Assembly: GCA_038213435.1 (NCBI GenBank) | Contig: JBBQTI010000001.1 | Location: 1-64,000 of the forward strand | Reading direction: 5' to 3' | DNA: 64,000 nucleotides | DNA from: PALSA-610 sp038213435 | Lineage (GTDB): Bacteria > Actinomycetota > Acidimicrobiia > IMCC26256 > PALSA-610 | Shown here: positions 8,674-14,997 of the stretch, piece after piece | How the letters are laid out: every line of letters begins with the position of its first letter | Position numbering within the stretch: the stretch's first letter is position 1 | The notes under the pieces: model-generated | What the model was told of the DNA's origin: nothing | The model's database searches: none | What the model saw: only the letters and a program-made list of their open reading frames with translations | Program-made: the position numbers and the translations under genes

Positions 8674-8712
8674 GATTCGTGCGCATCGAAACCTACCGGT
8701 GCACACGAATCT
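8673..8712. terminator. Inverted repeat between the two nickel transporter genes
   Basis: AGATTCGTGCGCA (8673-8685) and TGCACACGAATCT (8700-8712) form a 13-base inverted repeat with one mismatch around a 14-base loop. It starts at the last base of the preceding stop codon. No U-tract follows, so it may be a weak terminator, an mRNA stability element, or an operator controlling the downstream transporter. Confidence 0.4.
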
Positions 8713-8778
8713 TCATCCAGGGGACGCCTGCGCTCCGAATCTCTTGGAGTCGGTCGGTTCGGACCGACGGAGGACACG

Positions 8779-9708
8779 ATGCTGGGACTCATTGCGGCAG
8801 CCGGAGTTGGGAAAGCCTTCCACGTTGGACTCCTCCTGACCGCCTTCGGTTTTGGGTTCCGCCACGGCATCGACTGGGACCACATCGCGGCGCTCACGGA
8901 CATTACGAGTTCGCAGGATCAGTCGCGTCGGTCGATGTTCTTCGCGACCATGTACGCCCTCGGTCACGGTCTCGTCGTGTTCGTTCTCGGCTTCACGGCC
9001 ATCGTGCTCGCGGCGCGATTGCCGGCCTCGGTAGACAGAGTCATGGAACGCGTTGTCGGCGGGACGCTCATCTTGCTCGCGGTCTACGTCTTCTACGGAC
9101 TGGCAACCAAGCGGCGCGACTTCCGAATGAGAAGCCGCTGGATGCTCCTGTTCTCCGGCGCGCGTCGCGCGTACCGATCGGCGTACGCCAACATTCGGGA
9201 AAGGGACACCGTCGAGATCACCCACGAGCACTTCCACGCGCTCGACGAAATACACGAACTCGACCACGAACATAACCACGACCGCGTGCTCGTTTCCGTC
9301 GGCTCTGATGGCACAATCGGAGCGCAAGAGCATCATCGACACAGCCACAGCCACAAAGGACACCTTCCGAGCGATCCCTTTGCCGACTACGCCCCGCACA
9401 CCGCCTTCGGAATCGGCATGCTTCACGGCATCGGTGCTGAAACCCCGACGCAGGTACTGATATTCGTGACCGCAGCCGGAGCCGGAGGCAAGGCAGTAGG
9501 CCTGCTCCTGTTGGTGTCCTTCTTGGTCGGACTGTTGTTCTCGAACACCGTCATCGCCGCGGCCGGAACACTCGGATTTCTCGGTGTCGGCCGACACTTC
9601 GCGCTCTACGTCACGGTCTCTGTTCTCACGGCCGCCTTCAGCCTGGTGACAGGAACGCTCTTCCTGTTCGGATCCGCGCCCCTCTTGCCTGCCATATTCG
9701 GCGGGTGA
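8779..9708 (+). CDS. NiCoT/NicO-like membrane transporter
   Basis: This 309-residue polytopic protein carries HGIDWDHIAALTDI near the N-terminus, an H-x4-D-H pattern like the nickel/cobalt permease signature. It also has two histidine-rich stretches (THEHFHALDEIHELDHEHNH, EHHRHSHSHKGH) in a central loop and a second metal-pocket-like motif GIGMLHGIGAETPTQ. ATG 8779 is preceded by GGAGGACACG, a good ribosome-binding site. It lies 105 bases after the first transporter in the same direction, so both are probably co-regulated. Confidence 0.8.
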   Translation: MLGLIAAAGVGKAFHVGLLLTAFGFGFRHGIDWDHIAALTDITSSQDQSRRSMFFATMYALGHGLVVFVLGFTAIVLAARLPASVDRVMERVVGGTLILLAVYVFYGLATKRRDFRMRSRWMLLFSGARRAYRSAYANIRERDTVEITHEHFHALDEIHELDHEHNHDRVLVSVGSDGTIGAQEHHRHSHSHKGHLPSDPFADYAPHTAFGIGMLHGIGAETPTQVLIFVTAAGAGGKAVGLLLLVSFLVGLLFSNTVIAAAGTLGFLGVGRHFALYVTVSVLTAAFSLVTGTLFLFGSAPLLPAIFGG

Positions 9709-9776
9709 TATCCACTCGGCACCGCCGTGACCACCAGCGCCGAGCGGCCAGCTGACCGTAACGTCGGAGTCGTGGT

Positions 9777-9987
9777 GGCACTGTTGCGTTGGCGGAGAGT
9801 CCTGGTGGTCGGTGAGGGTGTGGGCATGATGCGTCGCCGTTGTCGTCCGGTATCCGCAGCCCCGAGTTCGGCGTTCGCCGGTTTTCGGTTCCCGCCCGAG
9901 GTGATCGTGCTCGCGGTCCGCTGGTACCTGCGCTACGGCCTTTCGTATCGCGACGTCGAAGAACTCCTGGTCGAGCGTGGCATCGAG
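9777..9987 (+). mobile_element. IS6-family left end with transposase N-terminal fragment
   Basis: The terminus GGCACTGTTGCGTTGGCGG starts at 9777. An ATGATG start at 9826 opens FAGFRFPPEVIVLAVRWYLR then YGLSYRDVEELLVERGIE, the unmistakable N-terminal region of IS6-family transposases. The reading frame is cut at 9987 by the inverted right end of another IS6 copy, leaving about 54 of roughly 230 residues. It is inactive. Confidence 0.9.
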
Positions 9988-10235
9988 GGCACTGTTGCGT
10001 TGATTCGGACTTGCCCCCGCGCGGGCCCCGATTTTGCCGTTCGCCTCGGTTAGATCGTGTGTGCGAGTTCGGTGAACGCGACCGCGACGCGCCGATGCGC
10101 TCGAACTTCGACGCCGAGTTCGTAGTGGCTGCGGCGGATGTTCTGCATCAACGCATGACCGCGCATGACGACGCTCGCGGTCCGATCACGTTTCAGGCCC
10201 CGCATCGGCCGGAGTCGTTGCACACCGTCTGACCT
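9988..10235 (-). mobile_element. IS6-family right end, inverted, with transposase C-terminal fragment
   Basis: From the terminus GGCACTGTTGCGTTGA (9988-10003) the minus strand encodes VQRLRPMRGLKRDRTASVV, MRGHALMQNIRRSHYELGVE and VRAHRRVAVAFTELAHTI, ending at TAA (10050-10052). This is the last 60 or so residues of an IS6-family transposase. The segment 9988-10130 is nearly identical to the reverse complement of 1-141. Upstream of about 10235 the homology stops a few bases before the tRNA fragment at 10249. Confidence 0.9.
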
Positions 10236-10248
10236 GCGCTAACAACGG

Positions 10249-10290
10249 TGGGCCCGGCTGGGATCGAACCAGCGACCGAGGGATTATGAG
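10249..10290 (-). repeat. Left attachment site: 3' half of the CAT-anticodon tRNA
   Basis: Bases 10248-10290 are identical over 43 bases to 14826-14868. They cover the T-arm, variable loop, 3' acceptor strand and anticodon loop of the intact tRNA gene. The 5' half is absent here. This is the classic product of tyrosine-integrase insertion into a tRNA gene. The innermost bases gattatgag (10282-10290) are shared with both other copies and are the probable crossover core. Confidence 0.85.
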
Positions 10291-10410
10291 GGGCCCAAGT
10301 GGCGCGACGCGATGCAGTCGAGAGAAGGCATACCGCCTGCTCAGACGGCCTTTTCGCGTTGGGCGCCGTCCGCCGCTGTTCGCCGTTTTCCGCCGAGATT
10401 CGTGAGCGCC

Positions 10411-10428
10411 GTGACCAAACGGTGACCA
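10411..10428 (+). repeat. Direct repeat near the left end of element 1 (candidate integrase arm site)
   Basis: GTGACCAAACGGTGACCA occurs here and again at 14749-14766, near the opposite end of the same island. It is itself a direct repeat of GTGACCA. Its placement 120 bases inside the left att copy and 61 bases inside the right one is what is expected for arm-type binding sites of a tyrosine integrase or its excisionase. Confidence 0.5.
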
Positions 10429-10437
10429 GCCGGCTCG

Positions 10438-10509
10438 GTGCAGACGCGCGTGCAGACGCGCGTGCAGACGCGCGTGCAGACGCGCGTGCAGACACGCGTG
10501 CAGACACGC
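10438..10509 (+). repeat. Six tandem 12-bp repeats upstream of integrase 1
   Basis: Four copies of GTGCAGACGCGC are followed by two of GTGCAGACACGC, with no spacers. The heptamer GTGCAGA recurs at 10532, 13660 and 13673 within the same element. The array lies between the left att site and the integrase start at 10594, so it may be a protein-binding array (integrase arm, excisionase or autoregulation). Unit length and absence of spacers rule out CRISPR. Confidence 0.8.
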
Positions 10510-10593
10510 GTCAAGTCCTCCATCTTCCTTAGTGCAGACCGTTGTCAAGGGGACGAGGGCATCCTCCCGACACGCGCCGCGGAGGAAGCCCGA

Positions 10594-11745
10594 GTGAGCA
10601 AGACCGGAAGCATCAAGAAGACCGGAAGCACGTGGGGATTCGTGTTGGACGTCGGTCGATCGAACGGTCGACGCCAACAGGTTCGTAAACGCGGCTTCCG
10701 CACGAAGAAGAACGCGCAGGCGGCGCTCAACGACGCTCTCGCCGATCTGCAACACGGTTCGTACGTGCGGCCGCGACGGGTCACGTTCGGTGAGTACCTC
10801 GACGAATGGGTCGCGACCGCGGCGCTCGCCGGGCGGCGACCGACGACGATCGCCGGCTATCGAAAGGAGATCCGGCTCTACGTCAAGCCCGTGCTCGGCG
10901 ACTTCGAGCTGCAACAGATCACGGCGGTCGACATCGATCGTCTGTACGCACAGCTGGCGTCGGCTGGAACTCTCGGCGGTCGCGGCGCGCTCTCGAAGAG
11001 CTCGATCCGCAAGGTCCACGCGCTGATCGGCAAAGCGCTGGGCGATGCCGAGCGCAAAGGATTCATCCAACGCAACGTGGCCCGGGTCGCCTCTCCCCCA
11101 TCGGCGCGATCGGCCAAGGCGCCCGAAATGCAATGTTGGACGCCCGAACAACTACGGACGTTCCTGGACTTCGTCGCTGGTGACTCGCCTCACGCGCCGT
11201 TGCTGCGACTCGCGGCGATGACGGGGCTACGCCGAGCCGAGTTGTGCGGCTTGCGGTGGCAGGACGTCGATCTCGACAACGCGCGACTGATCGTCCGTCA
11301 AGCGATCACGACGGTCGACCACGAACCGTCACTCGGCGACGTGAAGTCGACGCGGTCGCGCCGCGTCATTGACCTGGACGCGACAACGGTCGCCGTGCTG
11401 AGGACGCAGCGCGCGCACCAGCTCGAGGAACGGTTGCGTGGCGGACCGGAGTGGGTCGACACGGGCCTGGTGTTCACGATGCCCGATGGGCGTGGTTGGC
11501 ACCCCGACGTGATGACGCGTGCGTTCGCGCGATTGGTCAAGCGTTCAGGTTTGCCGCGGATCCGCCTTCACGATCTGCGTCACACCCACGCAACCCATCT
11601 CCTCGCCGCCAGCACGAACGTGCGCGTGACGAGCGAACGCCTCGGCCACGCGTCCGTAGCGTTCACCCTCGACGTCTACGGCCACGTCCTCCCCGGCCAA
11701 CAAGCCGACGCCGCAGCCGCAGTCAGCGCGCTCGTCGACGGATGA
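10594..11745 (+). CDS. Tyrosine site-specific integrase of element 1
   Basis: This 383-residue phage-type integrase has an N-terminal AP2-like arm-binding domain (TGSIKKTGSTWGFVLDVG, KRGFRTKKNAQAALNDALAD) and a core-binding SAM-like domain (FGEYLDEWVATAALAGRRPT). The catalytic domain shows Arg in MTGLRRAELCGLRW, HDLRHTHATHLLA, and Tyr in SVAFTLDVYGHVLPG. GTG 10594 is preceded by GGAGGA at 8-base spacing. It lies 300 bases inside the left att copy and should catalyse integration and excision at the tRNA anticodon-loop core. Confidence 0.93.
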   Translation: MSKTGSIKKTGSTWGFVLDVGRSNGRRQQVRKRGFRTKKNAQAALNDALADLQHGSYVRPRRVTFGEYLDEWVATAALAGRRPTTIAGYRKEIRLYVKPVLGDFELQQITAVDIDRLYAQLASAGTLGGRGALSKSSIRKVHALIGKALGDAERKGFIQRNVARVASPPSARSAKAPEMQCWTPEQLRTFLDFVAGDSPHAPLLRLAAMTGLRRAELCGLRWQDVDLDNARLIVRQAITTVDHEPSLGDVKSTRSRRVIDLDATTVAVLRTQRAHQLEERLRGGPEWVDTGLVFTMPDGRGWHPDVMTRAFARLVKRSGLPRIRLHDLRHTHATHLLAASTNVRVTSERLGHASVAFTLDVYGHVLPGQQADAAAAVSALVDG

Positions 11746-11871
11746 CAGTGAAGTCATCACGGCCCACCACAGCGCGGGGATAACTCGCCCGGCGCTGCCA
11801 GTACCGATCGGGTGCGGGCATGCCGCTAGCAGCGGGATGCTCCACTCAAATCGCTGTCTCTGTCCGTTGGC

Positions 11872-12363
11872 TCAGTTTGAGTCTGGCGGGGGGTCGAATA
11901 ACGCCAGCTCGGCAGCATCGGGAGCCTGGAAGAGGGGCAGCCACCCGTCGAGGTCGGCGCGGCGAATCGGGTAGCTGTTCCAAGGTGGCTCGGAGTTCCT
12001 GGCTTGGATACGCCGCCAGAGTTCGTCGGTAGGCACGTCGAGGTAGTGCAGTTCGACACCGACACCAAGGCCGCGAGCCACGGATCGCATCTCGTCACGT
12101 TCGATCCGCGCCCAGAGCCCGAAATCGAGGACGACACTCAGGCCGAGGCGCAGGACCTCTTGGGCGAGGCGCCAGAGTTCGTGGTCGAGCTTCTCGCGGG
12201 TCGGCTCGTCCCAGGGGCTGGAGCCGAGGGCGATGAGCCATTCATCTTGCGTGAGACGCAAGGCGCTCCGGTCCGCAGCTAGCTGCCTTGCGAGTGCGGT
12301 CTTACCTACCCCTGGCAACCCGCAGGTAAGAATCAGTCGGGCTTCGCTCACAGTGATCCACAC
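11872..12363 (-). CDS. Predicted P-loop kinase (AAA_33/zeta-toxin-like)
   Basis: This 163-residue protein opens with a Walker A motif (ILTCGLPGVGKTALARQLAA), followed by LTQDEWLIALGSSPWDEPTR and LRLGLSVVLDFGLWARIERD. This layout is that of small predicted kinases (COG0645-like) related in fold to zeta toxins and to sugar/antibiotic phosphotransferases. GTG codons at 12363 and 12351 are both possible starts. It is cargo of element 1, on the opposite strand to the integrase. The substrate cannot be told; no antitoxin is adjacent, so a classical zeta toxin is less likely. Confidence 0.75.
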   Translation of the reverse strand: MWITVSEARLILTCGLPGVGKTALARQLAADRSALRLTQDEWLIALGSSPWDEPTREKLDHELWRLAQEVLRLGLSVVLDFGLWARIERDEMRSVARGLGVGVELHYLDVPTDELWRRIQARNSEPPWNSYPIRRADLDGWLPLFQAPDAAELALFDPPPDSN

Positions 12364-12545
12364 TCGCGCGCTGCGCCTCGCTGGCGCACGCGTAATGCCC
12401 TATCCGCGTGCCCTTCGGCGAGTACCGATCCGCCGCAGTTCTGCATCGTGCGCGACTCCGGTCGGGGCTTGGTCTTCGGTCACGGGAACGCCCGGCGCGG
12501 CAGAGGTGCTGGTGCGCGATCTCCGGGAGGGTTGATACTCGTCGC

Positions 12546-13205
12546 GTGAGTCCGGGCCCTGACGGCGATACCAGCGACGATCTTGAAACACTCGATCCCA
12601 CTGCGCCGGGCGCCGAGACCTGCACGATCACGCCTCGGCGGCGACTCTTGCGACCTACGACGTTGTTGCCCTGGGCCCTCGCGGCGGCCGTGATCGCAGC
12701 GATCGCGGTTGCTGCCTTCGACGACGGTCGGACGCCTCTTTCGCACAGCCCGACCGCGCCGTCGACTACGACGGCGACCTCGATTCCTGCGCCAGTGGTT
12801 GTCGAACAGGCACTCCGGCCCGGCGAACAGAAATGCCCCGCAGATCGAGCATTCGCCGACTCCCTCGTAGGCGAGACCGTTGCGGACATGACGCGTCGCG
12901 GTGCGGCCGACGGCTTACCCGAGGAGGGGGCAACGGCCCTCAATCGTGTCGCCTCGGCAGCGCGCGAAAACGACGCGGAAATCAGGAGGTTGGTGCCCAA
13001 CGTGATCGCCATCACCGTTGGGCCGGGCCTGGGGTGGACGTTCTCGCAACGTCCAGACCTTTCGATCGAATATCACAAGGCCAACGACTTCCAGGTCGTC
13101 GTCCATCTTCGTCTGCAACAGGACTGCCCACCGATCCCGAGCTTTGTCGGCAACGATCGCGGCCAGCGCGTGCCGTCGCTTTACGTGTACCAGTCCGTTC
13201 CATAG
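12546..13205 (+). CDS. Membrane-anchored extracytoplasmic protein, unknown function
   Basis: The 219-residue protein has a cytoplasmic head, a single membrane span (LLPWALAAAVIAAIAVAAF), a Ser/Thr/Pro linker (HSPTAPSTTTATSIPAP) and a small extracytoplasmic domain with two cysteines (EQKCPADRAF, LQQDCPPIPSF). The C-terminal domain has a permuted-papain/PASTA-like look but I cannot assign it. The GTG at 12546 has GGGAGG rather far upstream (15 bases). It is cargo of element 1. Confidence 0.6.
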   Translation: MSPGPDGDTSDDLETLDPTAPGAETCTITPRRRLLRPTTLLPWALAAAVIAAIAVAAFDDGRTPLSHSPTAPSTTTATSIPAPVVVEQALRPGEQKCPADRAFADSLVGETVADMTRRGAADGLPEEGATALNRVASAARENDAEIRRLVPNVIAITVGPGLGWTFSQRPDLSIEYHKANDFQVVVHLRLQQDCPPIPSFVGNDRGQRVPSLYVYQSVP

Positions 13206-13312
13206 CTCGTCCGCAGGTCACCATCACAAGCACTCGACGAAGCGTTGCGTTGACCACCTGAACTCGCAGCCGATCGGCACTCGCTGCGCGATGGCGACGT
13301 AGTCACGTCTGC

Positions 13313-13609
13313 TCAGGCGCGTTCGAGCAAGCTGCGGATGGCCTCGCGAATGATCTCGCTGGTTGTCGTGCGCTGGTGTCGGGCGCGGGCTTCAACGGCC
13401 CTCTTCAACTCCGGGTCGAGTCGCACGGGCACGACTTCCGCGGCAGCTGATCCCATCGTCGGTCGGCCTCGCCGACGAGCCTTCAGCGAGGCGACGTTGT
13501 AGTCGCGCCCGGCCTCGGCGGCCAGCGTTTCGATGTCGGCATCGGTGAGCACCTTGCCGGTCTTCGTTCGGTGCGGCTTGCTTGGTTCAAATCTGCCTGT
13601 CTTCTTCAC
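13313..13609 (-). CDS. Ribbon-helix-helix DNA-binding protein (antitoxin-like)
   Basis: The 98-residue protein ends in an RHH fold (VPVRLDPELKRAVEARARHQ, RTTTSEIIREAIRSLLERA) typical of CopG/ParD-type antitoxins and small regulators. The N-terminal part (VLTDADIETLAAEAGRDYNV) resembles the linker of AbrB/RHH antitoxins fused to a toxin-binding tail. No toxin gene is next to it on the same strand. The GTG start at 13609 lies about 10 bases downstream of TAATAC, so translation may be leaderless. Confidence 0.7.
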   Translation of the reverse strand: MKKTGRFEPSKPHRTKTGKVLTDADIETLAAEAGRDYNVASLKARRRGRPTMGSAAAEVVPVRLDPELKRAVEARARHQRTTTSEIIREAIRSLLERA

Positions 13610-13750
13610 GCTCGAATATCGTATTACACAATTTCGGATGCGAGACGGCCGCGGGCCGGGTGCAGAGATCCAGTGCAGACATCGGTACAGACCGAAAGAA
13701 CCTCTTGAACACCGCTTCGATGGTGCGGGCAGGTGAGGCACACTGGTGGC

Positions 13751-13993
13751 GTGACTTCCCAGGAGCGGCTCGAGCTGATCTCGATCGATCCGAACGTGTG
13801 CCACGGTCAGCCCTGCATCAAGGGCACCCGGGTGCTCGTGACGGTCGTGCTCGACGCGCTCGCCGCTGGGCTCTCGTCCGCTGAAATCATCGGCCACTAC
13901 CCGACGATCAACGAAGACGGCGTGCGAGCGGCCGCCGCATACGGCGCCTGGCTTGCCAAGCAAGAGGTTCACGGCCTTCCTGCCGGCTCGTGA
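13751..13993 (+). CDS. DUF433 antitoxin
   Basis: The 80-residue protein contains the DUF433 core: LISIDPNVCHGQPCIKGTRV, VLDALAAGLSSAEIIGHYPT, then VRAAAAYGAWLA, a short winged-helix fold. DUF433 proteins are usually paired with DUF5615 PIN-like toxins, and here the downstream gene starts inside this gene's stop codon (GTGA overlap). The start is GTG 13751 with no clear Shine-Dalgarno sequence. Confidence 0.85.
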   Translation: MTSQERLELISIDPNVCHGQPCIKGTRVLVTVVLDALAAGLSSAEIIGHYPTINEDGVRAAAAYGAWLAKQEVHGLPAGS

Positions 13994-14352
13994 GGGTCAA
14001 GCTCGACGAGAACATCACCGCCGCGGCCAAGGCGCTCATCGCTCAGCACGGCCACGAGGTCGACACGATCCCGGATGAGGGCCTGACGGGCGCAGCGGAC
14101 CCGGTTGTCATCGAGGTCTGCCGTTCGGACGAACGCATGCTCGTGACGTTCGATATCGGCTTCGGCGACGTACGGCGCTACCCGCCCGGCTCGCACCACG
14201 GCATCGTGCTCCTTCGCCTCGCGGATCAACGCCCGGACATCACCCTCGACTTGCTGCGTCGGTTCCTCGCAGAGCACCGCCTCGATGACCTCGCTGGCGC
14301 ACTCCTCGTCGTGACCGACGATCGCGTTCGGATCCGCAGATTCGAGCCCTGA
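13990..14352 (+). CDS. DUF5615 PIN-like toxin
   Basis: The 120-residue protein starts MRVKLDENITAAAKALIAQH and continues DEGLTGAADPVVIEVCRSDE, RMLVTFDIGFGDVRRYPPGS. The acidic residues D6 and E7 near the start and the TFDIGF motif are the PIN-like active-site positions of DUF5615 (VapC-like ribonuclease fold). It overlaps the DUF433 gene by four bases and forms a type II toxin-antitoxin module that would stabilise the island. Confidence 0.85.
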   Translation: MRVKLDENITAAAKALIAQHGHEVDTIPDEGLTGAADPVVIEVCRSDERMLVTFDIGFGDVRRYPPGSHHGIVLLRLADQRPDITLDLLRRFLAEHRLDDLAGALLVVTDDRVRIRRFEP

Positions 14353-14556
14353 CGAACGGCACAGATATGCCGGTTGCGCTAGACGCAACCAGCTGGTTTC
14401 GCTGCATAGCGGAACCGGCAAGTCTGTGGCGATCTTGGAGACCGGTTCGCGGAGTCGGTGAAAGCGCGCGGGAGGCGTCTCGTGTCGACGGCGCGATCTC
14501 GGGGCGAGCGCAGATTTCGTGACGCGTTTCGGTCGTCGCGCGCGCTTATCCAAGAC

Positions 14557-14763
14557 ATGACGACGAACAACGACGGACAACAGCTGTTGCTCACGATTCC
14601 GCAGGCGGCGCAGCGGCTCGGGGTCGGGCGCACCACGGTGTACGAGCTCACCGCGGCCGGCGAGCTGGAGCTCGTGCACATCGGACGCTGCGCGCGAATC
14701 CCAGTCGCATCGGTCGACGACTTCGTCGAGCGCATCCGTGATCAATCGGTGACCAAACGGTGA
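14557..14763 (+). CDS. Excisionase-like helix-turn-helix protein
   Basis: This 68-residue protein (LLLTIPQAAQRLGVGRTTVY, ELTAAGELELVHIGRCARIP, VASVDDFVERIRD) has the MerR-like winged-helix fold of HTH_17/Xis family proteins. Its position at the far end of element 1, right beside the attachment site and overlapping the repeat GTGACCAAACGGTGACCA at its stop codon, fits a recombination directionality factor. Confidence 0.8.
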   Translation: MTTNNDGQQLLLTIPQAAQRLGVGRTTVYELTAAGELELVHIGRCARIPVASVDDFVERIRDQSVTKR

Positions 14764-14766
14764 CCA
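14749..14766 (+). repeat. Direct repeat near the right end of element 1 (candidate arm site)
   Basis: Second copy of GTGACCAAACGGTGACCA, identical to 10411-10428. It includes the last codons and stop of the excisionase-like gene, so the site is embedded in coding sequence. Confidence 0.5.
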
Positions 14767-14826
14767 CTGAGCCGTTTCCGACGCCGACGACTCCGACCGA
14801 AAACACGTTTCCCCAGGTAAGGTGCG

Positions 14827-14899
14827 TGGGCCCGGCTGGGATCGAACCAGCGACCGAGGGATTATGAGTCCCCTGCTCTGACCACTGAGCTACGGGCCC
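14827..14899 (-). tRNA. tRNA with CAT anticodon (elongator Met or Ile2)
   Basis: The minus strand folds as a canonical 73-base tRNA: acceptor GGGCCCG/CGGGCCC, D-stem GCTC/GAGC, anticodon loop CTCATAA on a GGGGA/TCCCT stem, T-stem GCTGG/CCAGC and discriminator A. CCA is not encoded. CAT can be elongator Met or lysidine-modified Ile2; the sequence alone does not decide. It is the only complete copy among three att-site copies. Its 3' half is repeated at 10249 and its 5' half at 21654. Confidence 0.93.
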
Positions 14900-14943
14900 G
14901 TGCAAAACCCCTGCTAGAGCGGGCTTTCCCGCCTCCGTGGGGC

Positions 14944-14972
14944 ACGTTACACTCTTGCGCATCGCTCGTAAA
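14944..14972 (-). promoter_or_regulatory. Putative promoter for the intact tRNA, supplied by element 2
   Basis: On the minus strand TTTACG (14967-14972) and TAACGT (14944-14949) are separated by 17 bases and lie 45 bases upstream of the tRNA 5' end. An inverted repeat CTCTTGC/GCAAGAG (14952-14958, 14973-14979) overlaps it and could be an integrase or regulator site. The assignment is by eye only. Confidence 0.4.
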
Positions 14973-14997
14973 GCAAGAGAGTTGACGTGGAGGTCGG

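Noticed and set aside
10249..10290. Separate tRNA gene
   Set aside because: Only the 3' half is present and the next bases do not pair; it is an att copy.
10438..10509. Tandem repeats as a CRISPR array
   Set aside because: Units are 12 bases with no spacers and no cas gene is nearby.
10438..10593. Longer integrase starting in the 12-mer array
   Set aside because: The in-frame extension would be a repeated QTRV peptide; GTG 10594 has a good GGAGGA site and gives the normal family N-terminus.
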